Shown piece by piece: positions 51,348 to 59,692 of a stretch of DNA of 59,819 nucleotides. The stretch is from Bacillota bacterium (lineage in GTDB: Bacteria; Bacillota; Sulfobacillia; JACIYH01). The notes under the pieces were generated by a model that was not told the origin of the DNA, did no database searches, and saw nothing but the letters and a program-made list of their open reading frames with translations. Where the stretch lies: assembly GCA_040757085.1 (NCBI GenBank), contig JBFLXJ010000005.1:1-59819 (forward strand). The letters run 5' to 3'. Within the stretch, counting starts at the first letter, position 1. Each line of letters starts with the position of its first letter. The position numbers and the translations under genes are program-made.

Positions 51348-52073
51348 GTGGAACGGGAGTTATGGCCCGGTATCGAGCAGCATTTCCCGCTGGTGTGGTC
51401 GCTCGTCAACCGGCTGGGGGCGAGGGGGCCGGAGCGCGAGGATCTCTTCGCGGCCGGCTGCCTCGGGCTGGTCAAGGCCTGGAAGAGATTCAACCCCGAC
51501 CTGGGCACTGCTTTCTCCACTTACGCCGTACCCTTTATCCTGGGGGAGCTGCGGCGCCATATGCGCGGGTCGAGGGGGGTGGTGGTCCCCCGGTCGGCCC
51601 GGGACCTGGTGCTGCGGGCCGGGCAGACCCGCGCCCGTCTGGCCCAGGAAAGGGGAGAGGAACCCTCCCTGGGGGAAGTAGCGGCCACTCTGGGAGTGCA
51701 CCCGGCTGACCTGGTAGCCGCCCAGGAAGCCTGCCTCCCACCCCGTCCGCTGGAAGAGGGGGGGCGGTCGGTCCCTGGGCCGGGAGAGCCGGGCGATGAG
51801 GACAGCCTCGATCTGGCCCTGGCCCTGGGCAGGCTGGAGCCGCGGGAGAGGGCCATCGTCCAGGGGCGGTACCTCGAAGATCTCACCCAGCAGGAGATGG
51901 CGGCCCGCCTGGGGATTTCGCAGTCCCAGGTTTCGCGGCTGGAGCGAAAGGCCCTGCTCCGACTCCGCGAACTGCTGGCATGGCATACCAGCGGCTGCAA
52001 CCGAGACAAACTACTAGCCGCAAAGGAGGGTGATGGCCATGCCGGTGGTCAAGGTTTTGGAACTGGTGGGTAG
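51348..52073 (+). CDS. sigF: RNA polymerase sigma factor SigF
   Basis: 241 aa, first forespore sigma factor. Region 2 (PEREDLFAAGCLGLVKAWKRFNPDLGTAFSTYAVPFILGELRR, given here only as the family core), region 3 (RGEEPSLGEVAATLGVHPADL) and region 4 (LTQQEMAARLGISQSQVSRLE) are intact. The C-terminus runs about 25 residues beyond the helix-turn-helix and overlaps the dodecin gene by 35 nt. GTG start. Confidence 0.94.
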   Translation: MERELWPGIEQHFPLVWSLVNRLGARGPEREDLFAAGCLGLVKAWKRFNPDLGTAFSTYAVPFILGELRRHMRGSRGVVVPRSARDLVLRAGQTRARLAQERGEEPSLGEVAATLGVHPADLVAAQEACLPPRPLEEGGRSVPGPGEPGDEDSLDLALALGRLEPRERAIVQGRYLEDLTQQEMAARLGISQSQVSRLERKALLRLRELLAWHTSGCNRDKLLAAKEGDGHAGGQGFGTGG

Positions 52074-52269
52074 TTCGCCTAACAGCTTTCAGGAAGCGGT
52101 GCAGAATGCGGTGACGGAGGCTGCCCGCACGGTGGAAAACATCACGGGAGTCGAGGTGGTCAACTGGACCGCCGAGGTACAGGGGCAGCAGGTCTCCGAG
52201 TACCGGGCCAATGTCAAGGTAGCTTTCGTGGTGGACAATCAAAAGCGGAAGATCAGGCCGGGAACCTGA
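52039..52269 (+). CDS. Dodecin family flavin-binding protein
   Basis: 76 aa. VVKVLELVGSSPNSFQEAVQNAV and the beta strands through AEVQGQQVSEYRANVKVAFVV are typical of dodecins, small dodecameric flavin-storage proteins. ATG 52039 has AAAGGAGG 9 nt upstream, located inside the sigF 3' end; spoVAC follows 2 nt later. Its position between sigF and spoVAC suggests developmental expression, but a role in the spore is not established. Confidence 0.85.
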   Translation: MPVVKVLELVGSSPNSFQEAVQNAVTEAARTVENITGVEVVNWTAEVQGQQVSEYRANVKVAFVVDNQKRKIRPGT

Positions 52270-52271
52270 AC

Positions 52272-52727
52272 ATGAGCCAGGCCAGATCCCCGCAGCAAGT
52301 TTATCAGCAGACGGCGCGGGCCATGCAGCCCCGACGTCCCATCTTTAAGAACACAGTGCTGGCATTCCTGGTAGGGGGCGCGATCTGTGGCCTGGCCCAG
52401 TTTTTCCTTTCCTACCTCACGGCCCGTGGCCTGCCCCAGAAAGAGGCTCTGGCGGCCACCTCCGGATTCATGGTGTTCTGGGGGGCGCTGCTGACCGGCC
52501 TGGGCGTGTACGACGTCATCGGCCGGGTGGGAGGAATGGGAGCTGCTCTCCCCATCACCGGGTTTGCCAACTCCATGGTCTCCCCGGCCCTTGAATTCAA
52601 ACGGGAAGGTTACGTCCTGGGGGTGGGGGCCAAGCTGTTCACGGTAGCGGGCCCCGTCATCGTCTACGGTCTGGTTTCGGCTGTCTTCGTGGTTCTGGCC
52701 AGGTGGCTGATCACGGGCCACCCCTGA
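52272..52727 (+). CDS. spoVAC: Stage V sporulation protein AC
   Basis: 151 aa membrane protein of the SpoVA dipicolinic acid channel. NTVLAFLVGGAICGLAQFF, then the conserved FMVFWGALLTGLGVYD and ITGFANSMVSPALEFKREG blocks. SpoVAC acts as a mechanosensitive channel in B. subtilis. spoVAA and spoVAB are not present here. Confidence 0.93.
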   Translation: MSQARSPQQVYQQTARAMQPRRPIFKNTVLAFLVGGAICGLAQFFLSYLTARGLPQKEALAATSGFMVFWGALLTGLGVYDVIGRVGGMGAALPITGFANSMVSPALEFKREGYVLGVGAKLFTVAGPVIVYGLVSAVFVVLARWLITGHP

Positions 52728-52756
52728 AGCGGGGATGGCGGGAGGAGGTCGGCGGT

Positions 52757-53770
52757 TTGTCCAAGCGGCTGGGACAGCAGACGGTGGTGTTTTCCCAACC
52801 ACCGATCATTCTGAGCGCTGCCAGCGTAGTGGGTCCCGAAGAGGGTAACGGCCCCCTGGGTCAGTATTTCGATGTGGTTAAGCAGGACCGACTGCTGGGA
52901 CAAAAGTCGTGGGAACTGGCGGAAAAGCTGCTGTGCGAGGAAGCCTGCGACCTTGCCATCAAGAAGGTGGGGTTTACTCCCCAGCGGGTGGATTTTTTCC
53001 TGGCCGGTGACCTGCTCAACCAGATCATCACCGCCAGCTTTTCCGCCCAGACCCTGGGTGTCCCCTTCCTGGGATTGTTCGGGGCCTGTTCCACCCTGGC
53101 CGAAGGGCTCGCCCTGGGGGGGATGCTGCTGGACGGGGGATTTGCCACCTGCGTGCTCACCGCGTGCGCCAGCCACCACGATACCGCCGAGAGGCAGTAC
53201 CGCTACCCCACCGAGCTGGGAGTGCAGCGGCCTCCCACCGCCCAGTGGACGGTTACCGGGGCGGGAGCGGTGCTGCTCGGGTTGTCCGGCCCCGGCCCCC
53301 GGCTGACCCACTGCACCGTGGGAAAGGTTATCTCCATGGGGCTGAAGGACCCCTCCGACCTGGGCTCGGCCATGGCCCCGGCGGCAGCGGAGACCATCTG
53401 GCAGCACCTGCAGGACACCGGCCGCCTGCCGGCCGACTATGATCTCATCGCCACCGGAGACCTGGGGGCGGTGGGTCATCCCATCTGCGGGCGCCTGCTG
53501 GCCGACCGGGGAGTTGCCCTGGGGGAAAACTTCACGGACTGCGGGCTCCTCATTTACGACCGCAAAAAACAGCGGGTGGACGCGGGCGGTTCCGGCTGTG
53601 GCTGCTCGGCGGTGGTGTTTGCCTCATACCTGGTCCCCCGGCTGGTGGCAAAGGAAATCAGGCGGCTTCTGCTGGTGCCCACGGGGGCGCTGTTCAGCAC
53701 GACCTCGTGGAAGCAGGGTCAGGAGATTCCGGCTGTCGCCCACGCGGTGGCAGTAGAAATTCCCGCCTGA
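52757..53770 (+). CDS. spoVAD: Stage V sporulation protein AD
   Basis: 337 aa thiolase-fold protein that binds dipicolinic acid. Conserved ACSTLAEGLALGGMLLDGGF and the GSGCGCSAVV segment. TTG 52757 follows GGAGGAGG by 8 nt; longer frames overlap spoVAC. SpoVAE and SpoVAF, normally next, are separated from it by about 4 kb here. Confidence 0.93.
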   Translation: MSKRLGQQTVVFSQPPIILSAASVVGPEEGNGPLGQYFDVVKQDRLLGQKSWELAEKLLCEEACDLAIKKVGFTPQRVDFFLAGDLLNQIITASFSAQTLGVPFLGLFGACSTLAEGLALGGMLLDGGFATCVLTACASHHDTAERQYRYPTELGVQRPPTAQWTVTGAGAVLLGLSGPGPRLTHCTVGKVISMGLKDPSDLGSAMAPAAAETIWQHLQDTGRLPADYDLIATGDLGAVGHPICGRLLADRGVALGENFTDCGLLIYDRKKQRVDAGGSGCGCSAVVFASYLVPRLVAKEIRRLLLVPTGALFSTTSWKQGQEIPAVAHAVAVEIPA

Positions 53771-53901
53771 TCGCCAGGATCTCGGGCCCCTGCTGTCAAA
53801 CATCTATGTGGTGACCACCTTGCCATGGGGTTTCACGGGTGGCCGCCCGTCGGTATTGGTGCAGTTACAGGGCAGTATTCGTTCTGAGGGGGTAATCCCA
53901 C

Positions 53902-54372
53902 ATGAGATTGCCGGCAGGGGCTGAACAGAGCATCTTGCGGTCAGCGGGTCTGCGCGTCACCCCTCAGCGCGTGGCGATCCTCGGGTTCCTGCGGGGCAGC
54001 AAGGCCCACCCCAGCCCGGAGATGGTGTACCGGGAACTCAAGCCCGTCTATCCGGGGCTGAGTCTTAACACGGTGTACCAGACCCTCCACGCCCTGGAGG
54101 AGGCGGGGCTGCTCCGGCGCATCAGCATGGAGGAGAACGTCTACCGGTACGACGCCAATGTAGCTCCCCACGTGCACCTGGTGTGCCGCGGCTGCGGGCG
54201 GGTGGAAGATTGTGACGGCGACCTGGGACCCCTGCTCGAACAGCTGGGACGGGCAGTGGCAGCCCGGTCCGCCTGGGACATCCGGGCCCAGGATTCCTGC
54301 TTCTACGGGTACTGCCCCCGCTGCCGGCAGGAACAGGGGGAGTCCCCGCAGACCGGAGAGGAGGAGGTCTGA
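53902..54372 (+). CDS. Fur family transcriptional regulator (PerR-like)
   Basis: 156 aa. Winged-helix DNA-binding domain (GLRVTPQRVAILGFL, LSLNTVYQTLHALEEAGLL) and metal-binding dimerisation domain (HVHLVCRGCGRVEDC; CFYGYCPRCRQE with CxxC for structural zinc). Which metal or peroxide it senses cannot be told; PerR-type features (HVHLVC, short length) are favoured. First gene of the island that splits the spoVA genes. ATG at 53902 after GAGGGGG. Confidence 0.88.
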   Translation: MRLPAGAEQSILRSAGLRVTPQRVAILGFLRGSKAHPSPEMVYRELKPVYPGLSLNTVYQTLHALEEAGLLRRISMEENVYRYDANVAPHVHLVCRGCGRVEDCDGDLGPLLEQLGRAVAARSAWDIRAQDSCFYGYCPRCRQEQGESPQTGEEEV

Positions 54373-54376
54373 GGGG

Positions 54377-54442
54377 ATGGCATTCGATGTGATCGACGCA
54401 GTCAGGCTGGGGGCGGCCAAAGGCACGCGCGCTTGTTGGTGA
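54377..54442 (+). CDS. Very small ORF between the fur-like and xre-like genes
   Basis: Encodes 21 residues starting MAFDVIDAVRLGAAKG and ending at TGA 54440-54442, with GAGGGG just before the ATG. It could be a translated leader peptide, the remnant of a longer gene, or a chance reading frame. No similarity is recognised. Confidence 0.2.
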   Translation: MAFDVIDAVRLGAAKGTRACW

Positions 54443-54468
54443 CGTAAGACAGGGGGGAGGGGGAGGCC

Positions 54469-55047
54469 TTGGAACCGCTGTCGGGCGCGGTGAAAGAGGG
54501 CGGTGAGGGCAGTCTGGGGGCCAGGCTCAGGCGGCTGCGCCTGGAGAAGGGGATCAGCCTGCGTGCCCTGGCCCAGGCCACGGGACTCACGCCCAGCTTC
54601 CTGAGTCAGGTGGAGCGAGACCTGGCTGAACCCTCCATTACCTCCCTGCGCCGTATCGCCGAGGCGCTTTCCGTGCCGGTATTTCTCCTTTTCGTGAACT
54701 CAGCCGGGCAGAGCCCTGTGGTGCGGAAGCACACGCGCCGCATGGTGCACCTGCCCGGCTCCGGACTCACCTACCAGTTGCTGGTACCTGACCTGAACCG
54801 CCAGATGGAGGCCATCATGACCACCGTGCAGCCGGGGGGCCAAACCTCAGAAGTGCCCATTAGCCACGAGGGCGAAGAGTGGACGATGGTCCTGAGAGGA
54901 AGGATGGTCATCCATCTGGCCGATGAGACGTACACCCTTGAGGAAGGCGATTGCATTTACTACCACGCCAGCCTGCCTCACCTGATCCGTAACGGGGGTG
55001 AGGAGGAACTGGTCGTGGTATCCGTCATGACCCCTGCCCGCTTCTAA
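54469..55047 (+). CDS. XRE-family regulator with cupin domain
   Basis: 192 aa. Helix-turn-helix (about 18-72: LRLEKGISLRALAQATGLTPSFLSQVE split across two helices) followed by a cupin sensor domain (about 110-190, SHEGEEWTMVLRGRMVIHL, EEGDCIYYHASLPHLIRN). Such regulators control metabolic genes in response to small ligands. TTG start after GGGGGAGGGGGAGG. Its 3' end overlaps the convergent minus-strand gene by 23 nt. Confidence 0.85.
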   Translation: MEPLSGAVKEGGEGSLGARLRRLRLEKGISLRALAQATGLTPSFLSQVERDLAEPSITSLRRIAEALSVPVFLLFVNSAGQSPVVRKHTRRMVHLPGSGLTYQLLVPDLNRQMEAIMTTVQPGGQTSEVPISHEGEEWTMVLRGRMVIHLADETYTLEEGDCIYYHASLPHLIRNGGEEELVVVSVMTPARF

Positions 55048-56386
55048 CGGCGGTCGGTTGGGCCAGGTGCGTTTCCACGAAGGTTGCCACCACGTCGCTC
55101 AGGTCGGGCTTGCCGACTTCCTGGAGCTCGTACCTTACCCGCACGGCCGGCTTGTCGATCCTGATCAGGCGACCCAGGTCGATGGGGGTGGCTACCACTA
55201 CCAGGTCCGCGGGCGTGGCGTTGATGGTAGCTTCCAGTTCCCGCACCTGCTGCGGGCTGTATCCCATAGCCGGCAGAACCCGCTCCAGGTGTGGATACTT
55301 GCGGTACACGTCCCGGATGCTCCCGGTAGCGAAGGGGCGAGGGTCCACCAGTTCGGCTGCGCCCCAGCGCCGGGCGGCCACGGTCCCCGCACCGTACGGC
55401 ATCTCCCCGTGGGTGACGCTGGGCCCGTCCTCGACCACCAGAACCCGGCGGCCGTGTACGCGGGACGAGTCACTGGCAAATATGGGGGAGGCGGCCTCGA
55501 TGATCAGGGCCCCAGGGTTGACCTCGACCACGTTGTTGCGCACGGCCAGCACATCTTCGGGGCGGGCGGTATCCACCTTGTTGATGACCACCGCCTGTGC
55601 CCGCCGCACGTTGGTTTCGCCGGGGTGGTAGCTCAACTCGTGACCGGCGCGATGAGGATCGACCACGCACACCGTGTAGTCGGGTTGGAAGAAGGGGAGG
55701 TCATTGTTGCCACCGTCCCAGACGATGATGTCCGCCTCCTCTTCGGCGGCGCGAAGGATGCGGCCGTAATCCACCCCTGCGTACACGATGGCCCCCCGGT
55801 CCAGGTGCGGTTCATATTCCTCGCGCTCTTCGATGGTGCACCGGTGCTCGTCCAGGTCCTGATAAGAGGCAAAGCGCTGGCAGACCTGGCGGCGCAGGTC
55901 GCCGTACGGCATGGGGTGACGGACCACCACCACCCGCCATCCCGCTTCTCGGAGGAGGCGGACGAGCTTGCGGGAAGTCTGGCTTTTCCCCGAGCCGGTG
56001 CGGGCGGCCACCACGGCCAGCACGGGGCACCGAGACCGCAGCATGGTGCGGTTGGGGCCCAGCAGCCAGAAGTCAGCTCCTTCGGCCAGCACCAGCGACG
56101 CCCGGTGCATCACGTACTGGTGGCTGACGTCGCTGTACGAGAACACCACCGCGTCCGCGCGGAGCTCCCGGATCAGTCGGGGAAGTTCCTCTTCCGGGTA
56201 GATAGGGATGCCGTCCGGGTACAGTGCCCCCGCCAGCTCGGCGGGATAAGTACGGTTGGCGATGTCCGGGATCTGGGTGGCGGTGAACGCCACCACCTGG
56301 TACCGGGGGTCGTCCCGAAAGACCGTGTTGAAATCGTGGAAGTCGCGACCGGCTGCTCCCATGATGATGACTCTTGTCTGCGACAT
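55025..56386 (-). CDS. COG2403-type GTPase (cyclic 2,3-diphosphoglycerate synthetase-like)
   Basis: 453 aa, the only minus-strand gene in the window. N-terminal Rossmann-like part (RVIIMGAAGRDFHDFN), then a P-loop domain with ARTGSGKSQTSRKL and VVINKVDTA (NKxD, GTP specificity). The family is annotated as cyclic 2,3-diphosphoglycerate synthetase or predicted GTPase; the actual reaction in bacteria is unclear. Start at 56386 with GAGGAG 8 nt upstream on its strand. Divergent from the threonine synthase gene and convergent with the XRE-cupin gene, which may regulate it. Confidence 0.8.
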   Translation of the reverse strand: MSQTRVIIMGAAGRDFHDFNTVFRDDPRYQVVAFTATQIPDIANRTYPAELAGALYPDGIPIYPEEELPRLIRELRADAVVFSYSDVSHQYVMHRASLVLAEGADFWLLGPNRTMLRSRCPVLAVVAARTGSGKSQTSRKLVRLLREAGWRVVVVRHPMPYGDLRRQVCQRFASYQDLDEHRCTIEEREEYEPHLDRGAIVYAGVDYGRILRAAEEEADIIVWDGGNNDLPFFQPDYTVCVVDPHRAGHELSYHPGETNVRRAQAVVINKVDTARPEDVLAVRNNVVEVNPGALIIEAASPIFASDSSRVHGRRVLVVEDGPSVTHGEMPYGAGTVAARRWGAAELVDPRPFATGSIRDVYRKYPHLERVLPAMGYSPQQVRELEATINATPADLVVVATPIDLGRLIRIDKPAVRVRYELQEVGKPDLSDVVATFVETHLAQPTAVRSGQGS

Positions 56387-56518
56387 GGCGATTTCTCCTC
56401 TCCCTCCCATTTTATGCAGGCCTGCATATGCATCGCCTGAATGATTCGCGGTCCCCCCCGTGCTTTCCTTCCGGGAGGAATCCCGATGGGGGCGTTGAAT
56501 TAGCCTGGAGGATGTTAA

Positions 56519-57805
56519 GTGACGCTTACCAGGGAGGGAACCGCCTTGGCCGAAAATGTGGTGGGGCTGCAGTGTACCCTGTGCGGGCGTGTGCACCAGG
56601 CTGCACCCGACGTCTACACTTGCCCCTATTGCGGGGACAGGGGCATCCTGGACGTGCTGTTCGACTACGATTACGTGCGCTCCCGCCTGACCCGCGATTC
56701 CCTGCGGGCCAATCAGGACCTGACCATGTGGCGTTACCTGCCCCTCTTACCCTGCGCACCGTCCTCCCCGCGTCCCGCCCTGCGGGTGGGGTGGACCCCT
56801 CTGTACCGGGTGGAGCGGTACGCCCGCGCTCTCGGCCTGGGGGAGGTGTACGTCAAGGATGACGGTCTCAATCCCACCTGCTCGCTTAAAGATCGTGCTT
56901 CCGCCCTGGGGGTGGTGAAGGCGCAGGAAGCGGGGGCTACGGCCATCGCCTGCTCGTCCACGGGTAACGCCGGCTCGTCCCTGGCTGGCAACGCCACCTC
57001 GGCGGGGCTCCGCAGCTACATTTTCGTGCCGGAAAGGGCTCCCAAGGGTAAGCTGGCGCAACTTCTTTTGTTCGGAGCCACCGTGGTGAGCGTAAAGGGC
57101 AACTACGAGGACGCCTTTCGCCTTTCCATGGAGGCCATCCGCAGGTGGGGGTGGTATAACCGTAATGCTGCCCTGAACCCATATCTGGTGGAGGGCAAGA
57201 AAACAGTATCGCTGGAGATCGCCGAGCAGATGGGCTGGCGGGTACCCGACTGGGTGGTAGTCTCCGTGGGGGATGGGTGCACCATCGCAGGTGTAGGCAA
57301 AGGGTTTTCAGACCTCCTGGCCTGTGGCCTTATCGACCGATTGCCCCGATTGCTGGGTGTGCAGGCGGAAGGTTGTGCCCCCATCTACCGCGCCTTCCGG
57401 GCGGGGCGGGAAGAAATCGTGCCCGAACCGGAGGAGACGCTGGCCGACAGCATCGCCGTGGGGGTACCGCGAAACCCGGTGAAAGCCCTACGAGCGGTGA
57501 GGAGTTCGGGCGGGGAGATTATCACGGTGAGCGACCGGGAGATCCTGGAGGCCATGCGTCTTTTGGGTTCCACCGAGGGGTTGTTTGCCGAGCCGGCGGC
57601 CGCAGCGGGGTTCGCTGGCCTGGCCCGGGCGGTGAACCGGGGCCTCATCAGGCGGGGCGAACTGGTGGTGGGTATCATCACCGGGAACGGGTTGAAGGAT
57701 GTGGCCAGCGCCATGAAGGCCGCCGGGGAGCCCATCCACATCCCGCCCGACCTGGACGTGCTGGCGGAAGCGATGCATACTCGAGAGAGGCGGGGCGGAG
57801 AATAG
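56519..57805 (+). CDS. thrC: Threonine synthase
   Basis: 428 aa PLP enzyme converting O-phosphohomoserine to threonine. An N-terminal zinc-ribbon (CTLCGRV, CPYCGDRG) precedes the fold-type II core; the cofactor lysine is in NPTCSLKDRAS, and STGNAGSSLAGN is the phosphate-binding region. GTG 56519 with GGAGG 8 nt upstream. No homoserine dehydrogenase or kinase is adjacent, and a related PLP lyase activity is possible. Last gene of the island before spoVAE. Confidence 0.85.
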   Translation: MTLTREGTALAENVVGLQCTLCGRVHQAAPDVYTCPYCGDRGILDVLFDYDYVRSRLTRDSLRANQDLTMWRYLPLLPCAPSSPRPALRVGWTPLYRVERYARALGLGEVYVKDDGLNPTCSLKDRASALGVVKAQEAGATAIACSSTGNAGSSLAGNATSAGLRSYIFVPERAPKGKLAQLLLFGATVVSVKGNYEDAFRLSMEAIRRWGWYNRNAALNPYLVEGKKTVSLEIAEQMGWRVPDWVVVSVGDGCTIAGVGKGFSDLLACGLIDRLPRLLGVQAEGCAPIYRAFRAGREEIVPEPEETLADSIAVGVPRNPVKALRAVRSSGGEIITVSDREILEAMRLLGSTEGLFAEPAAAAGFAGLARAVNRGLIRRGELVVGIITGNGLKDVASAMKAAGEPIHIPPDLDVLAEAMHTRERRGGE

Positions 57806-57826
57806 CCCACCGGAGGGGAATAGCAC

Positions 57827-58177
57827 GTGCAGGTTCTGGTAGCCTTCCTGGTGGGAGGGGCTCTTTGCGCCCTGGCCCAGTTGGTGCTGGACATCGCGAA
57901 AATACAGCCGGCTCACGTGATGGTCCTCTTTGTCATCCTGGGGGCGGTGGCCAGCGGGCTGGGTCTCTACGGGCCCCTGGTGCAGACCGCGGGCGCGGGG
58001 GCGAGCATCCCCCTGAGCGGGTTTGGTCACGTGCTGGTGCAGGGCATGGCGCAAGACGTGGCCCAAAAGGGCGCGGTGGGCCTTATGACGGGGGGATTGC
58101 GGGCCGCTTCCCTGGCCCTCACAGCTGCGGTGTTCTTTGCGTGGCTGATGAGCGTGCTCTTCAACCCCCGGGGTTAG
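57827..58177 (+). CDS. spoVAE: Stage V sporulation protein AE
   Basis: 116 aa with three or four membrane helices; FLVGGALCALAQLVLD at the start and LSGFGHVLVQGMAQDV in the middle are the SpoVAE(b) signature. Component of the SpoVA dipicolinate channel. GTG start 21 nt after the threonine synthase gene; spoVAF follows after 3 nt. Confidence 0.92.
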   Translation: MQVLVAFLVGGALCALAQLVLDIAKIQPAHVMVLFVILGAVASGLGLYGPLVQTAGAGASIPLSGFGHVLVQGMAQDVAQKGAVGLMTGGLRAASLALTAAVFFAWLMSVLFNPRG

Positions 58178-58180
58178 GGG

Positions 58181-59659
58181 ATGGACAGGGAACAGAAGCT
58201 GCAGAAAAGACTGGAAGAGAACCTGAAGGTCCTCGAGGGCGAGCTGGGGGTGGGTGTCAGTTTCGACATGCTGGCCCGGCACCTCAGAATCGCCGGCCGG
58301 GATGCCGCCTTGCTGGGCGTGGACGGCCTCATCAACGACGCCGTCCTCACCAACGTCCTCCGCACCATGCTGCGCCTGAAGAGGGAGGACCTCACCCCCG
58401 ATGCGGTGCAGGCTCTGTTCCAGGAGGGCATCCCCCACGTGGAAGTGAACGCGGTGACCACCTACGGGGGGGTCGTGGACCAGGTGCTTAGCGGTCCGGC
58501 GGTGCTGCTTGTGGATGGCATGGACACCGCGTTTGCCATCGATGTCCGCACATACCCTGCCCGCACGCCCCAGGAACCCCAGCTGGAAAGGGTACTCAGG
58601 GGTTCCCGGGACGGCTTCGTGGAAACGCTGGTGTTCAATACCGCCCTGATCAGGAGGCGCATCCGCGACCCCCGATTACGGGTTGAGCGCTTCCAGGTAG
58701 GCCGGCGGTCAAAGACAGACGTGGCCCTGGTTTACCTCCAGGACGTTGCCAATCCCAAACTGGTGGCCCAGGTGCGGGACCAGTTGAAGGAGATCCAGGT
58801 TGACGCCATTCCCATGGCGGAGAAAAGCATCGAGGAATACCTGCAGTCCGGGCCCGCGCAGTGGTGGAATCCGTTCCCCCTGGTCCGCTACACCGAGCGC
58901 CCCGACGTAGCCGCCGTCCACCTGTTCGAAGGGCACTTGGTGATCCTGGCGGACACCTCCCCCGCCGCCATCATCCTGCCGGTTACCTTCTTCCACCACA
59001 TCCAGCATGCTGAGGAGTACCGGGAAGACGTCTCCGTGGGGACGTACCTGCGCCTCGTGCGCTTCCTGGGGATCATGCTGGCCTGGGTGGGCCCACCCCT
59101 GTGGGTAGCCCTGGTGCTGAGCAAGGAGATATTGCCCCCGGGGCTACAGCTCTTAGGGCCCAAAAAGCCCGGTTCCGTTCCCCTGCCCCTGCAGTTCTTG
59201 ATCGGGGAAATTGTGCTCGACCTGGTGCGCCTCGCCCTGATTCACACGCCCGAACCGGTTTCCACGGCCCTGGGATTCATCGGCACCGTGTTGCTGGGGG
59301 AGATCGCCTCCCAGGTGGGGTTGCTGGCCAGTGAAACCGTGCTTTACGTGGCCCTCGCCGCCCTGGGGGGGTTTGCCACCCCGAGCATGGAATTCGCCAT
59401 GGCGGTGCGGCTGATGCGCCTGCTCCTGCTCGGTGCGGCCAGTGTCTTCCGCCTGTGGGGGGTGGCGGTGATCTTCTTTTTGCAACTCTTATTGCTGGGG
59501 TTCACGCGTTCATTCGGGGTGCCCTACCTGTGGCCTCTGATCCCTCCAGACTGGGGGGCGCTGAAGGCCGTCACTTTGCGCCTGCCGCTGCCGGCCCGCC
59601 ATGTCCGGCCATCTATCTTGAAGCCCAAGGAACAGAAGACCGCCCGGCGGATCCGGTAG
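58181..59659 (+). CDS. spoVAF: SpoVAF-like spore germination protein (GerA/GerKA family)
   Basis: 492 aa. N-terminal cytoplasmic domain (about 1-290) with VDGLINDAVL, VDGMDTAFAIDVRTYPAR and the conserved SRDGFVETLVFNTALIRRRIRDP-like block, then about five membrane helices in the C-terminal half. GerA-family A subunit; its place right after spoVAE identifies it as SpoVAF rather than a nutrient-receptor subunit. ATG start. Confidence 0.9.
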   Translation: MDREQKLQKRLEENLKVLEGELGVGVSFDMLARHLRIAGRDAALLGVDGLINDAVLTNVLRTMLRLKREDLTPDAVQALFQEGIPHVEVNAVTTYGGVVDQVLSGPAVLLVDGMDTAFAIDVRTYPARTPQEPQLERVLRGSRDGFVETLVFNTALIRRRIRDPRLRVERFQVGRRSKTDVALVYLQDVANPKLVAQVRDQLKEIQVDAIPMAEKSIEEYLQSGPAQWWNPFPLVRYTERPDVAAVHLFEGHLVILADTSPAAIILPVTFFHHIQHAEEYREDVSVGTYLRLVRFLGIMLAWVGPPLWVALVLSKEILPPGLQLLGPKKPGSVPLPLQFLIGEIVLDLVRLALIHTPEPVSTALGFIGTVLLGEIASQVGLLASETVLYVALAALGGFATPSMEFAMAVRLMRLLLLGAASVFRLWGVAVIFFLQLLLLGFTRSFGVPYLWPLIPPDWGALKAVTLRLPLPARHVRPSILKPKEQKTARRIR

Positions 59660-59662
59660 TCA

Positions 59663-59692
59663 TGCAAAATAATGGAGTGCAAAATAATGGAG
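59663..59692 (+). repeat. Two tandem 15-bp repeats
   Basis: TGCAAAATAATGGAG occurs twice in direct succession (59663-59677 and 59678-59692), just after spoVAF. It abuts the putative insertion-sequence end and is clearly more A/T-rich than the neighbouring genes. Confidence 0.9.
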
